A program made the translations under genes and the position numbers. The notes under the pieces were generated by a model. The model saw nothing but the letters and a program-made list of their open reading frames with translations, was not told the DNA's origin and ran no database searches. This document shows, piece after piece, positions 33,279 through 41,218 of a stretch of DNA of 64,000 bases (within the stretch, counting starts at the first letter, position 1; every line of letters starts with the position of its first letter). This stretch comes from Io17-Chloro-G2 sp034428715 (GTDB taxonomy: Bacteria > Chloroflexota > Dehalococcoidia > Lucifugimonadales > UBA3495), in assembly GCA_034428715.1 (NCBI GenBank), contig DAOUHE010000022.1, positions 1 through 64,000 on the forward strand, given 5' to 3'.

Positions 33279-34466
33279 TTAGGATGTCGTCAGCGACGGA
33301 AGCTGCCGAAGCTGCTCTAGCAACGCGGTCAACCTCTGAAGCAGGTACTCTATTTCATCGTCGGTGTTATTCTTTCCCAGGGTGAGCCTCAAACTTCCCC
33401 GGGCCAACTCTGCTGATTGACCCAGGGCCAAAAGCACATGGGAAGGCTCCAGGGAACCCGAGCTACAGGCGCTGCCGCTAGAAGCGGCTATCCCCGCCAT
33501 GTCCAGGCCCAGCAGGATGGGCTCGCCCTCCACCCCTTGAAACGAAAAGTTCACGTTGTTTGGCAGCCTTTCGGTGGGGTGGCCATTCAAACGGCTTCCG
33601 GGGATGTTGTCGGTTATATGCCCGATGATCCGGTCCCTCAAGGCTATGCAATGCCTGCTGGCTTCCTCGCGCTGTCCATCGGCCGCTTGCAACGCCACCG
33701 ACAATCCCACTATACCCGGTATGTTTTCGGTTCCAGAACGCCGCTCCCGTTCCTGGCCACCACCCAATATCAGCGGTAAGATGGGCGTTCCCCGCTTAAC
33801 GAAGAGCACTCCGGTACCCTTGGGCCCGTAAAACTTGTGGCCCGAGAGACTCAGCAGGTCCACCCCCAGCCGCGTTACGTCCAAATCCAAGTAACCGGCC
33901 GCCTGCACGGCATCGGTGTGGAAAGCGATGGTCCGCTTCAACTCTGACGCTCGCTGCCGAACCACCTGTGAGATCTGGCTGATAGGATTGATGGTCCCGA
34001 TCTCGTTGTTGGCATACATGATGGTGACCAGTGTGGTCCGGCCGGTCATGGCCTGGTACACGGCGTCTGGTTGGATCATCCCATCGGAATCGACAGTCAG
34101 GTATGTGACTTCGAATCCCATGGTCTCCAGGTGTTGGCATGCATGAAGGACAGCGTGGTGCTCCACACTGGAAGTGATGATGTGATTTCCGGTTTCTTGC
34201 ATGGCGGTGGCAACGCCAAAGATCGCCGCGTTGTCGGCTTCGGTACCGCTGCCCGTGAAGACCACCTCCCGGGACCGGCATTTTAGGACGGTGGCAACCC
34301 GGTCCCGCGCGTCGTCTAGGGCGCAACGGGCCTCTTGCCCCATAGCGTGGAGACTTGATGGATTACCGTAGGAGTTACTGAAATACGGCAGCATGGCTTC
34401 CAGGACCAGAGAGTCCATGGGAGTAGTGCCGGCGTGGTCTAAATAAACGATTTCCTGTGACGCCAT
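33279..34466 (-). CDS. Cysteine desulfurase (NifS/IscS type)
   Basis: 395 residues of PLP enzyme. YLDHAGTTPMDSLVLEAMLPY opens it. TGSGTEADNAAIFG and VMY-ANNEIGTI are cofactor loops. LSLSGHKFYGPKGTGVLFV holds the PLP lysine near residue 206. RSGTENIPGIVGLS and SSGSACSSGSLEPSHVLLALG contain the persulfide-forming Cys near residue 335. Function: removes sulfur from cysteine for iron-sulfur clusters and thiolated tRNA. No IscU, SufE or MnmA gene is next to it, so the sulfur acceptor is not evident. Confidence 0.93.
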   Translation of the reverse strand: MASQEIVYLDHAGTTPMDSLVLEAMLPYFSNSYGNPSSLHAMGQEARCALDDARDRVATVLKCRSREVVFTGSGTEADNAAIFGVATAMQETGNHIITSSVEHHAVLHACQHLETMGFEVTYLTVDSDGMIQPDAVYQAMTGRTTLVTIMYANNEIGTINPISQISQVVRQRASELKRTIAFHTDAVQAAGYLDLDVTRLGVDLLSLSGHKFYGPKGTGVLFVKRGTPILPLILGGGQERERRSGTENIPGIVGLSVALQAADGQREEASRHCIALRDRIIGHITDNIPGSRLNGHPTERLPNNVNFSFQGVEGEPILLGLDMAGIAASSGSACSSGSLEPSHVLLALGQSAELARGSLRLTLGKNNTDDEIEYLLQRLTALLEQLRQLPSLTTS

Positions 34467-34610
34467 TGACTACCTCGTGTTTGGTTCCCGCGCCTGCGCT
34501 CCCGCTTGAGAACCAGGGCGTATTTTAGCACAGCTTAGGTACAGCGGGGGTTTGGCCACCAGTATTTCGCGCCGCTTTTCCCTTGGACAGGCTCGAGTCT
34601 AGACCCGGGT

Positions 34611-34646
34611 TATTTCCTGTTCTATTTCCTGGACTATTTCCTGGTC
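34611..34646. repeat. Three 12-bp tandem repeats at the end of the site-2 protease gene
   Basis: TATTTCCTG plus three variable bases, at 34611-34622, 34623-34634 and 34635-34646. The stop codon of the minus-strand gene (34634-34636) lies at the junction of the second and third units, so the third unit is coding. Confidence 0.85.
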
Positions 34647-35620
34647 CAGAAGAATCGCCTGGACCTTTTGCCTGCCATCAACTGCCCTATTTGGTCACGG
34701 CCGACCACCCCCACCACCATACCGTTTTGAATTACCGGCAGGCGAACCACGCCCAAAGTCTCCATCTGTTCCAGGGCATGGGACACTGTATCTTCTGGAA
34801 CGATGTGAGGAGCGTCTGATAGTTGGTATTCCTCAGATACATTCAGCGCGGAGAAGCCGGGCGGTCTTGCTACCATTACCTGGCCGACGGTAAATTCCTT
34901 CAGCCTTTCCTTTTCCCGCTCCTGCCGATAAGCCGAACTGGCAGCGGAGAGGAGAAAAGCTCCGATCAAAGCCATCCAGGCGCTCTGCACCTGATGAAAG
35001 AAAATCACCAACAGGATTCCCGCGGCAATCATCACCGCACCCAAGAGTTGTCCCAATGAAGCAGCTAGTTGGGTTGCGCGCCAATAGTTTCCCGTAAGGC
35101 CCCAAACCGCCGACCGGAGGACCCTGCCTCCGTCCAGCGGAAATCCGGGCAACATATTGAATGCCGCCAAGCCAAGGTTTACCAAAGCCAGGATGAAAAG
35201 GACCGCGCCAAGGGCCGAGTGGCCATCCCGCAGCAGGAGCCATAAACCGGCGAAGACCCCGCTCAGGATCAAACTGCTCAACGGCCCAACCAGGGCGATG
35301 GTGAACTCGACCAATGGGCGCCCCGCTTCGTGGGCCAGTTGGGAAACGCCGCCGAAGATAAACAGCGTTATCTTTCGCACGGGTATCCCCCAACGCTCGG
35401 CAACCACGCTATGGGTCAACTCGTGGGCCAGCACCGACATGAAAAAAAGCACGGACGTGGCCGCGGCGGCTATCCACCGTTGGGTTTCGGGCCAGAATGG
35501 CTGGGTCCGGCCGAAATATTCGGCCATGAGGTAGGTTATCAACCCAAAGATCAAGATCCAGGTGAAGTGGATCTCGATGGGGATGCCGAATATTTTGCCT
35601 AGACGTAGGGACGCGCCCAC
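34634..35620 (-). CDS. Site-2-protease-type M50 membrane metalloprotease with CBS domain
   Basis: 328 residues from a GTG. Six or so membrane helices. The zinc motif HELTH is in VLAHELTHSVVAERWGIPV near residue 67, and the third ligand is in LPGFPLDGGRVLRSAVWG near residue 160, with Phe at the variable place of NxxPxPxLDG. A CBS-type segment follows (PHIVPEDTVSHALEQMETLGVVRLPVIQNGMVVGVVGR). This M50B/CBS layout is found in intramembrane proteases regulated by ligand binding. The physiological target, often an anti-sigma factor or regulator, is unknown. The C-terminus RRFFWTRK ends inside a 12-bp tandem repeat. Confidence 0.87.
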   Translation of the reverse strand: MGASLRLGKIFGIPIEIHFTWILIFGLITYLMAEYFGRTQPFWPETQRWIAAAATSVLFFMSVLAHELTHSVVAERWGIPVRKITLFIFGGVSQLAHEAGRPLVEFTIALVGPLSSLILSGVFAGLWLLLRDGHSALGAVLFILALVNLGLAAFNMLPGFPLDGGRVLRSAVWGLTGNYWRATQLAASLGQLLGAVMIAAGILLVIFFHQVQSAWMALIGAFLLSAASSAYRQEREKERLKEFTVGQVMVARPPGFSALNVSEEYQLSDAPHIVPEDTVSHALEQMETLGVVRLPVIQNGMVVGVVGRDQIGQLMAGKRSRRFFWTRK

Positions 35621-35738
35621 GCTATTTCCTCACCATCGTGAGTAAATCTGAATGTCCGGTGGGTCTCGCCAAAATCGCCGTCATCTTTTCCCCGGGCACG
35701 TCTCGCCCCAACAGGTCTTGAATGAGAAACGGTAACAT

Positions 35739-36629
35739 TCACTCACGAAATGCCGTAGCGTAGGCCACCAGTTTGTACACCAACTTTGCGGCGGTATAGG
35801 CGCACGCCGGGGGACCATCGCTGGGTGACAGTTCGCATACGTCGAAGCCGACGATCTGGCGGGACTGGGCAACCTCTTTCAGCAGCCCCGTCAATCGGCC
35901 CCAATCCATGCCTCCCGGCTCGGGAGTACCCACCGCCGGCATCAACGCTGGATCTAAAACGTCTAGATCGACACTTATGTAAACCCGGGGGCTCAGAAGA
36001 TCGATGATTCCTTTGTTGAAGGCGGCGCTGTCCAAATCCGATGGCCAGGTAAAAGCAGGCAAGGAACTGGCCTTGATGTAATCGCTTTCCTCTTGGCTCA
36101 TACTCCGGATCCCGGCCAGTACCATAGGGCAGACATCATGGATCCGCCGGGCGCCCGAGGCGTGGCCCCAGGAGGTACCCATATATTCGTCCCTCAAGTC
36201 GGCATGGGCGTCCAGATAAAGCACGGAAAGGTCTGGATAGACTTCGGCGTGGGCCAGTACCGCTCCGGCGGCCAGGGAATGTTCCCCTCCCATCACCCCC
36301 ACCAGTTTCCCCATATTCAGGTAGTGGGCCACCGCCGTCCTCACCCTTTGGGCCATTTGCTCGGGCCCACCCATATGGGGTTCCAGCGCCGCGGTGGTGG
36401 CGATTCCCACCAGTGAGACATCCAAGTCTAATTCGGCATCGTAATCTTCTAGACCATTAGATGCCTGAATCATCGCGTTGGGACCATCACGGGCGCCGCT
36501 GCGAAAGGATGTGCTGCTGTCGTAGGGGACGGGGATCAAAACCGCTTTGGCCAAGTCGAGCCGGCATTGCTCATAGGGGAGCGCTAGAAAATTGTACGGA
36601 ACCTCAGGGATGCCACCAGGTTCAGACAC
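35739..36629 (-). CDS. speB: Agmatinase
   Basis: 296 residues of the ureohydrolase family. VLIPVPYDSSTSFRSGARDGPNAMI near the start is typical. Metal motifs: GGEHSLAAG near residue 114, DAHADLRDEY near residue 139 and SVDLDVLDPALMPAVGTPEPGG near residue 217. It hydrolyses agmatine to putrescine and urea. It starts at a GTG overlapping the speD gene by eight bases, so the two genes are translationally coupled. Together with SpeD they supply putrescine and decarboxylated SAM for spermidine; no spermidine synthase or arginine decarboxylase gene lies in the window. Confidence 0.9.
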   Translation of the reverse strand: MSEPGGIPEVPYNFLALPYEQCRLDLAKAVLIPVPYDSSTSFRSGARDGPNAMIQASNGLEDYDAELDLDVSLVGIATTAALEPHMGGPEQMAQRVRTAVAHYLNMGKLVGVMGGEHSLAAGAVLAHAEVYPDLSVLYLDAHADLRDEYMGTSWGHASGARRIHDVCPMVLAGIRSMSQEESDYIKASSLPAFTWPSDLDSAAFNKGIIDLLSPRVYISVDLDVLDPALMPAVGTPEPGGMDWGRLTGLLKEVAQSRQIVGFDVCELSPSDGPPACAYTAAKLVYKLVAYATAFRE

Positions 36630-37125
36630 CAGGCTGACCCGTTCCCGTGTCCGTGCCCATCGTTCTTCCAGTCCTGCTTCCAGCCGTTGTTCCAGCCGTT
36701 GTTCCAGCCGGCGATCCCCTGGCCTCCAGTTGGGCTCTTTGTTGCTGGGTTTCCAATTTTCCTTGCCTGGAATCCAGCCACTCCAAGCCCCGCTCCAGCT
36801 GCCAGGTTTCCACCTCTTCCAGGGCGAACAGCTTTTTTACCCGGGAGAGCGCCCCATCACTATCGAAGGGTCGGCAGGAAAAGATGTCAACGTTGACGTG
36901 GTCACGGCGGGGAAATGTATGAACACTGATATGGCTTTCGGCAATGATGACGAACCCCGAAACCCCCGAGTCTTCGGGTTTGGGGGCATGATATTCCAGT
37001 ACCGACGGCTCCGTGATGCGGGTCATCCCGATGGCGTCGGGGAGGTCATACAAAAATTGCCGTATCGACTCGGCATCCCACATCATTCCGCTATCGCCAC
37101 CGTATCCGTCAATGACCAGGTGCAT
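36622..37125 (-). CDS. speD: S-adenosylmethionine decarboxylase proenzyme with low-complexity tail
   Basis: 167 residues from the ATG at 37125 (GGAGG eleven bases upstream); a TTG at 37143 is in frame but lacks a ribosome site. MHLVIDGYG opens the catalytic part, and ESHISVHTFPRRDHVNVDIFSC holds the autocleaved Ser that generates pyruvoyl, plus the catalytic His and Cys. The normal class-1 enzyme is about 120 residues. Here it is followed by a Gln-rich segment (LDSRQGKLETQQQRAQLEARG) and a tail AGTTAGTTAGSRTGR encoded by 12-bp repeats. The tail overlaps the start of speB. It decarboxylates SAM for spermidine synthesis. Confidence 0.9.
   Translation of the reverse strand: MHLVIDGYGGDSGMMWDAESIRQFLYDLPDAIGMTRITEPSVLEYHAPKPEDSGVSGFVIIAESHISVHTFPRRDHVNVDIFSCRPFDSDGALSRVKKLFALEEVETWQLERGLEWLDSRQGKLETQQQRAQLEARGSPAGTTAGTTAGSRTGRTMGTDTGTGQPGV
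36666..36713. repeat. Four 12-bp tandem repeats in the speD tail
   Basis: Unit TTCCAGCCGTTG: TTCCAGTCCTGC (36666), TTCCAGCCGTTG (36678), TTCCAGCCGTTG (36690) and TTCCAGCCGGCG (36702). They encode the AGTT repeats on the minus strand. A second frame would read GWNNGWNNGW. Confidence 0.9.
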
Positions 37126-37345
37126 CCCAGTTGTCGCCTCCAAAAATGAATCCTAATATAGGTATTGCCAATAAAGCTTATTCGCCGCTTGCGTCATGCC
37201 TTGGCAAATCTAGGCGTATAGAATATCATCACTCATTGCTATGCACAATTTGCGCATGAAAGTTCATCCCGCTAAAACCCGGCAGGGCCAACTGCTCTCC
37301 GGCAAACGAGGCACGACGGGTTTCCGAATCGGGCCGCCGGAATAC

Positions 37346-37365
37346 TTCTGGGCAATTGCCCAGAA
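37346..37365. promoter_or_regulatory. Perfect 20-bp palindrome upstream of the ABC export operon
   Basis: TTCTGGGCAATTGCCCAGAA, two exact 10-base halves, 18 bases before the ATG of the ATPase gene. A transcription-factor operator (dimeric repressor) is the simplest reading; an RNA hairpin is the alternative. No regulator gene is adjacent. Confidence 0.65.
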
Positions 37366-37383
37366 AAACAGGAACCTAGAAAT

Positions 37384-38322
37384 ATGATGATCCAGGCCAC
37401 CGGCTTAACCCATTTCTACGGCCCTCGGCCGGCTATAGATGACGTGAATTTCACGGTGGAAAAGGGTGAGATCCTAGGCTTCTTGGGCCCGAATGGCGCC
37501 GGCAAGACCACCACCATGCGGATACTCACAGGGTTCATGCCGCCCACCCGAGGAAAGGTGACCGTAGACGGCTACGACGTAGTAGAGCAATCGCTGGAGG
37601 TTCGCAGAAAGATCGGCTACCTCCCTGAAACGGTGCCGCTGTACACCGACATGACGGTTTCAAGCTACTTGAAGTATATGGGAACCCTCCGAGCCATGCC
37701 CTCCAAGGAAATCAAACGGCGCATTGGCGAGGTGGTGGATGTTTGCCGGCTGGGGGATTACCACAAAACGATCATCGGCAAACTTTCCAAAGGCTTCCGC
37801 CAGCGGGTGGGGGTGGCCCAAGCCATTCTTCACGAACCCGAGGTCCTGGTCTTGGACGAGCCAACCATCGGCATCGACCCGATCCAGGTGGTTGAGACAC
37901 GCCGGCTGATCCAAGACCTGGGAAAAAGTCAGACTGTGGTATTAAGCAGCCACATCTTGCCCGAAGTCAGCATGATCTGCGAGCGGGTCATGATCATCAA
38001 TGAAGGCAAGATCGTGGCCGAGGACACGCCCGCCAACTTGGCCCAACGCCTTGAGGGTGTGAACCGGATGGAGATCGAGATAGGCGGTCCTGCCAACGAG
38101 GTGATGGCCGCGCTGCGAAGGGTTGAGGGGGTAACTGATGTCAGCCACCGGTCCGCACAGGGCAAAGAATTCTATACGGTCCAGGTCCGAGGCGGCCAGG
38201 ATCTGCGGGATGAGATCTCAAGGGCGGTGGTCAGCAGTGGATGGAGCCTGCTCAGCATGCAGTCGGTGGGAATGAGCCTCGAGGATATTTTCCTCAAACT
38301 GACCACCAACGAGGAGTTGTAA
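37384..38322 (+). CDS. ABC transporter ATP-binding protein (GldA-like)
   Basis: 312 residues. Walker A GPNGAGKTTTMRIL near residue 38, Q-loop region IGYLPETVPLY, signature LSKGFRQRVGVAQAILHEPEVLVLDEPTIGIDPIQ with Walker B, and LSSHILPEVSMICERVMIIN. A C-terminal extension of about 80 residues (NRMEIEIGGPANEVMAALRRVEGVTDV...) is typical of GldA/NosF/DrrA-type exporters. The operon continues with a permease, GldG-like protein and a DUF4340 protein. It would power export or assembly of an envelope component. It follows a perfect 20-bp palindrome. Confidence 0.9.
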   Translation: MMIQATGLTHFYGPRPAIDDVNFTVEKGEILGFLGPNGAGKTTTMRILTGFMPPTRGKVTVDGYDVVEQSLEVRRKIGYLPETVPLYTDMTVSSYLKYMGTLRAMPSKEIKRRIGEVVDVCRLGDYHKTIIGKLSKGFRQRVGVAQAILHEPEVLVLDEPTIGIDPIQVVETRRLIQDLGKSQTVVLSSHILPEVSMICERVMIINEGKIVAEDTPANLAQRLEGVNRMEIEIGGPANEVMAALRRVEGVTDVSHRSAQGKEFYTVQVRGGQDLRDEISRAVVSSGWSLLSMQSVGMSLEDIFLKLTTNEEL

Positions 38323-38476
38323 GGATGCGCACGGTCCAAGCGGTGGCTTGGGAAAAGATCCGGATCTACTTCAGCAAACCCACCGACTATTTCGTCGCAA
38401 GGATGCGCACAGTCCAAGCGGTGGCTTGGAAAGAGATCCAGATCTACTTCAGCAGTCCCACCGCCTATATCGTCGG
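38321..38476 (+). repeat. 78-bp tandem duplication at the start of the permease gene
   Basis: 38321-38398 and 38399-38476 are imperfect copies (AAGGATGCGCAC start in both), including the ribosome site and ATG. In protein terms RTVQAVAWEKIRIYFSKPTDY is repeated as RTVQAVAWKEIQIYFSSPTAY. In-frame, so the duplication is tolerated. Confidence 0.92.
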
Positions 38477-39116
38477 AATGATATTCCTTGCCCTGGCCGG
38501 TTTCTTCTTCGTTAGGGACTTGGGTGACCCTTTCCCCGAGGCATCCCTCAGACCATTTTTCCAGGGGGCGACCATCATCCTGGTCTTGATGGGGCCCATA
38601 CTGACCATGCGGCTGATGGCCGAAGAACAAAAAATGGGCACCATAGAGCTATTGCTCACATCACCGGTGCGTGACTGGGAGGTGGTGATTGGCAAGTACC
38701 TAGCCAGCTTGGTGTTTTTCCTGGCCACGTTGGCCCTGACTCTGTACTACGTCATTCTCCTGGTATCGTTCGCCGACCCGGACCCGGGCCCGATATTCTC
38801 CGGCTATTTGGGCCTGGTCTTGTACGGCGCCGCCGTCCTGGCGATAGGATTGCTGACTTCGACATTGACCAGCAACCAGATAGTTTCGGCCGTGGTGGCC
38901 ATGGGCATTCTGTTGGTGCTATATTTCGCCGACGCCGCTTCGACCACGCTAGGAAGCACCGCCTCGTCCATCATCGGCGAGGTGGGCATCAAGACCCATT
39001 TCGATGATTTTAACAGCGGCGTGATCGACACCAAACACGTGATGTACTACATCGCCTTCGTCGCATTCTTCCTGTTCCTGACCATTCGGGCCCTGGAATC
39101 GCGGAGGTGGAGGTAG
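38325..39116 (+). CDS. ABC-2-type permease (GldF-like), N-terminus duplicated
   Basis: 264 residues from the ATG at 38325, or 237 from the equivalent ATG at 38403. Both have AAGG directly upstream because the duplication copied the start region. Six membrane helices: AYIVGMIFLALAGFFFV, FFQGATIILVLMGPILTMRLMAEEQKMGTIELLLTSP (with the conserved EE-x-x-GT-E-L-L), GKYLASLVFFLATLALTLYYVILL, YLGLVLYGAAVLAIGLL, IVSAVVAMGILLVLYFA and VMYYIAFVAFFLFLTIRALE. The family is CcmB/GldF ABC-2 permeases. It overlaps neither neighbour but abuts the GldG-like gene (1 base apart). Confidence 0.88.
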   Translation: MRTVQAVAWEKIRIYFSKPTDYFVARMRTVQAVAWKEIQIYFSSPTAYIVGMIFLALAGFFFVRDLGDPFPEASLRPFFQGATIILVLMGPILTMRLMAEEQKMGTIELLLTSPVRDWEVVIGKYLASLVFFLATLALTLYYVILLVSFADPDPGPIFSGYLGLVLYGAAVLAIGLLTSTLTSNQIVSAVVAMGILLVLYFADAASTTLGSTASSIIGEVGIKTHFDDFNSGVIDTKHVMYYIAFVAFFLFLTIRALESRRWR

Positions 39117-39117
39117 C

Positions 39118-41136
39118 ATGACAAGCCGATCCACCGGCCAGCCCGGGGACTGGCGGCAACGGCGCCGATCTGCAGAGCAGGGTTCCAGCACCGGCCCCGA
39201 AGATGGCCAAAACCAAAGCGAAGCCGGCCCGCCCCAAGACGAGGACTCCCGTGTTTCCCGCACGCTATTCAGTTTCATGGAGCCGGCGCTTAACCGCATC
39301 GGTACCTACGGCGCCCCCATGGTCTTGGCGGGGATCATCGGTTTGGCTGCAGGTGTGGCGTTGGTGGCCTTTGTGCCCTCCATGAGCCTTTACGGCTTCA
39401 TCAACATCGGTATCGGTATATTCTTGATCGGCCTCATCGCCTTGATATCCTTGAGTTCCGTTGTGGCCGCGTTTTTCAGCAGGACGGGCCGTTACGGAGT
39501 CAACTCCACCATCATGCTCCTGGCGTTCACCGGCATCATAGTGGTCATCAGCATCATTTCCTTTGAAAACACCAAGCGGATAGATATGACCGCCACCAAC
39601 CAGTTCAGCTTGGCCCAACGGACTCAGGACTCGTTAAAGCAACTGGAAAACCCGGTTCAGGTCACGGCATTCTTCAAGGAAACACGGGTTGGTGACTTCG
39701 ACGCCCTGGTCCGGCGCGTCCGGGTTGATGAGGCCTTACAGGAATTCAAAGCCGCGCGTTCCAGCAAGTTCTTCTACGAGTTCAAAGACCCGGACCTGGA
39801 GCCAGACCTGGTCCGAAAGTTCTTTGGCGACACCCTCACACCATTTGAGAATGAGACCATTGTCCTCGAGGACCTGACCTCGGGAAGGATCCATACGATA
39901 GTGCCAACCGACTGGTCCGACGGCCGCCTGGAACAACAGCTGGCCACCGGATTGCTGGTAATCGCCGGGCAAGAGAAACGGACGATTTACTTCCTGTCGG
40001 GCCACGGCGAACGGGGCATCAACAGCAACAGCGCCGATGGTTACTCGATCGTTAGGGGATGGCTGGAAGGGGAGAATTACGACGTTCGCACCCTGAGATG
40101 GGGCGCGGACCAAACGGACGTTAGCGTGCCCGACGGATTCTGCGACTCCAGTGAGGCAACCTGCCTGCCGGAAGCCGCCATGGTGGTCATTGCCCGGCCC
40201 ACGGCCGAGTTTCCCGACGACCACGCCGTGGCGTTGGACCTCTACCTGCGGGGATTACGGGTCAATCCCGAAGATGGATCATCTTTGATCCCCCGGCGGG
40301 AAGGCGGGCGTTTAATCTTCTTGGCCGAACCCGACACGCCGACCTCTTATAAGCAATTCTTGGTCGGCTGGGGAATCGTGGTGGCGCAGGGGTACATCCG
40401 GGACGAGTTGAGGTCGCCCAAGGGCCAGCCTAGAACCCTGCAGGTGCGGGCAGCAGATCTGAGGCAGCTTCCACCCGAGGTAATCGACCGGGCGTCGGAG
40501 GACATCAAGTCGGAGGACTTCCGTAAGGCGTTGCAGGCGGAGGAATTCCTTAAGACGTTGAAGGCGTTGGAGGGCATAACCTCTCCGAAGGGAGAAGCAC
40601 TGGATGATACATACATGCCCGGCGCGGCGGCCTTAGCCACCCTGGGTTACGGCCAAATGCTACCTAACGGCCAAATACTACCTACCGTACAGTTGGCCAT
40701 GACCTCGCAACAGAGCTACCTAATCAGTGACATCGAGCGGACCGACGCCATTAAAGACCAGGGGGACCAATCCGACCCCTTGGGCCCCTTCTCGCCGGTG
40801 GTATACCGGGAGTCTTCCGGGCCGCTGGGCCAGATCGACCCTAACCAGCAACCGGCGGACAATCAGCTATCAACGATATTGGTGTTCGGCGATTCGGACT
40901 TCATTTCCAACGGTTCTCTGGGAAACCCCAGGGGCAGTGGCGTCGACTTCTTTCTAAACTCGGCCAATCACCTCCTCGGAGACTTCACCCTGGTATCCAT
41001 CAGGCCAAAGGCGTCTAGCTTCAGGGAGTTCTATCTAGACAGCAACGAATACAACTTTGTGCGATTCTCAACCTGGCTTTTCATGCCAGGATTGTTGGCG
41101 CTCATGGCTGGATTGGTGTGGTGGGTGCGGCGTTAG
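39118..41136 (+). CDS. GldG-family auxiliary membrane protein
   Basis: 672 residues. A polar, Gln/Pro/Ser-rich N-terminus of about 55 residues precedes two or three membrane helices (MVLAGIIGLAAGVALVAFV, IGIFLIGLIALISLSS and STIMLLAFTGIIVVISIISF). A periplasmic ABC_transp_aux domain follows: LAQRTQDSLKQLENPVQVTAFFKE, KRTIYFLSGHGERGINSNSADGYSIVRGWLEGENYDVRTL, and LVFGDSDFISNGSL near the end. A C-terminal helix WLFMPGLLALMAGLVWWVRR ends it. This is the GldG/uncharacterised ABC transport component layout. An 18-bp duplication at 40649-40684 repeats the YGQMLPNGQILP segment. Confidence 0.85.
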   Translation: MTSRSTGQPGDWRQRRRSAEQGSSTGPEDGQNQSEAGPPQDEDSRVSRTLFSFMEPALNRIGTYGAPMVLAGIIGLAAGVALVAFVPSMSLYGFINIGIGIFLIGLIALISLSSVVAAFFSRTGRYGVNSTIMLLAFTGIIVVISIISFENTKRIDMTATNQFSLAQRTQDSLKQLENPVQVTAFFKETRVGDFDALVRRVRVDEALQEFKAARSSKFFYEFKDPDLEPDLVRKFFGDTLTPFENETIVLEDLTSGRIHTIVPTDWSDGRLEQQLATGLLVIAGQEKRTIYFLSGHGERGINSNSADGYSIVRGWLEGENYDVRTLRWGADQTDVSVPDGFCDSSEATCLPEAAMVVIARPTAEFPDDHAVALDLYLRGLRVNPEDGSSLIPRREGGRLIFLAEPDTPTSYKQFLVGWGIVVAQGYIRDELRSPKGQPRTLQVRAADLRQLPPEVIDRASEDIKSEDFRKALQAEEFLKTLKALEGITSPKGEALDDTYMPGAAALATLGYGQMLPNGQILPTVQLAMTSQQSYLISDIERTDAIKDQGDQSDPLGPFSPVVYRESSGPLGQIDPNQQPADNQLSTILVFGDSDFISNGSLGNPRGSGVDFFLNSANHLLGDFTLVSIRPKASSFREFYLDSNEYNFVRFSTWLFMPGLLALMAGLVWWVRR

Positions 41137-41218
41137 GCAGACCAACGCGATCATATTTCGCTAGGCGACCGTTCCGGCCTGACCGGGGCGCATACACGGA
41201 TTTCTCGAGCGGCATAGT

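Noticed and set aside
36584..36781. Alternative frame reading GWNNGWNNGWKQDW in the speD repeats
   Set aside because: Overlaps two well-supported genes and exists only because the repeat length is a multiple of 3.
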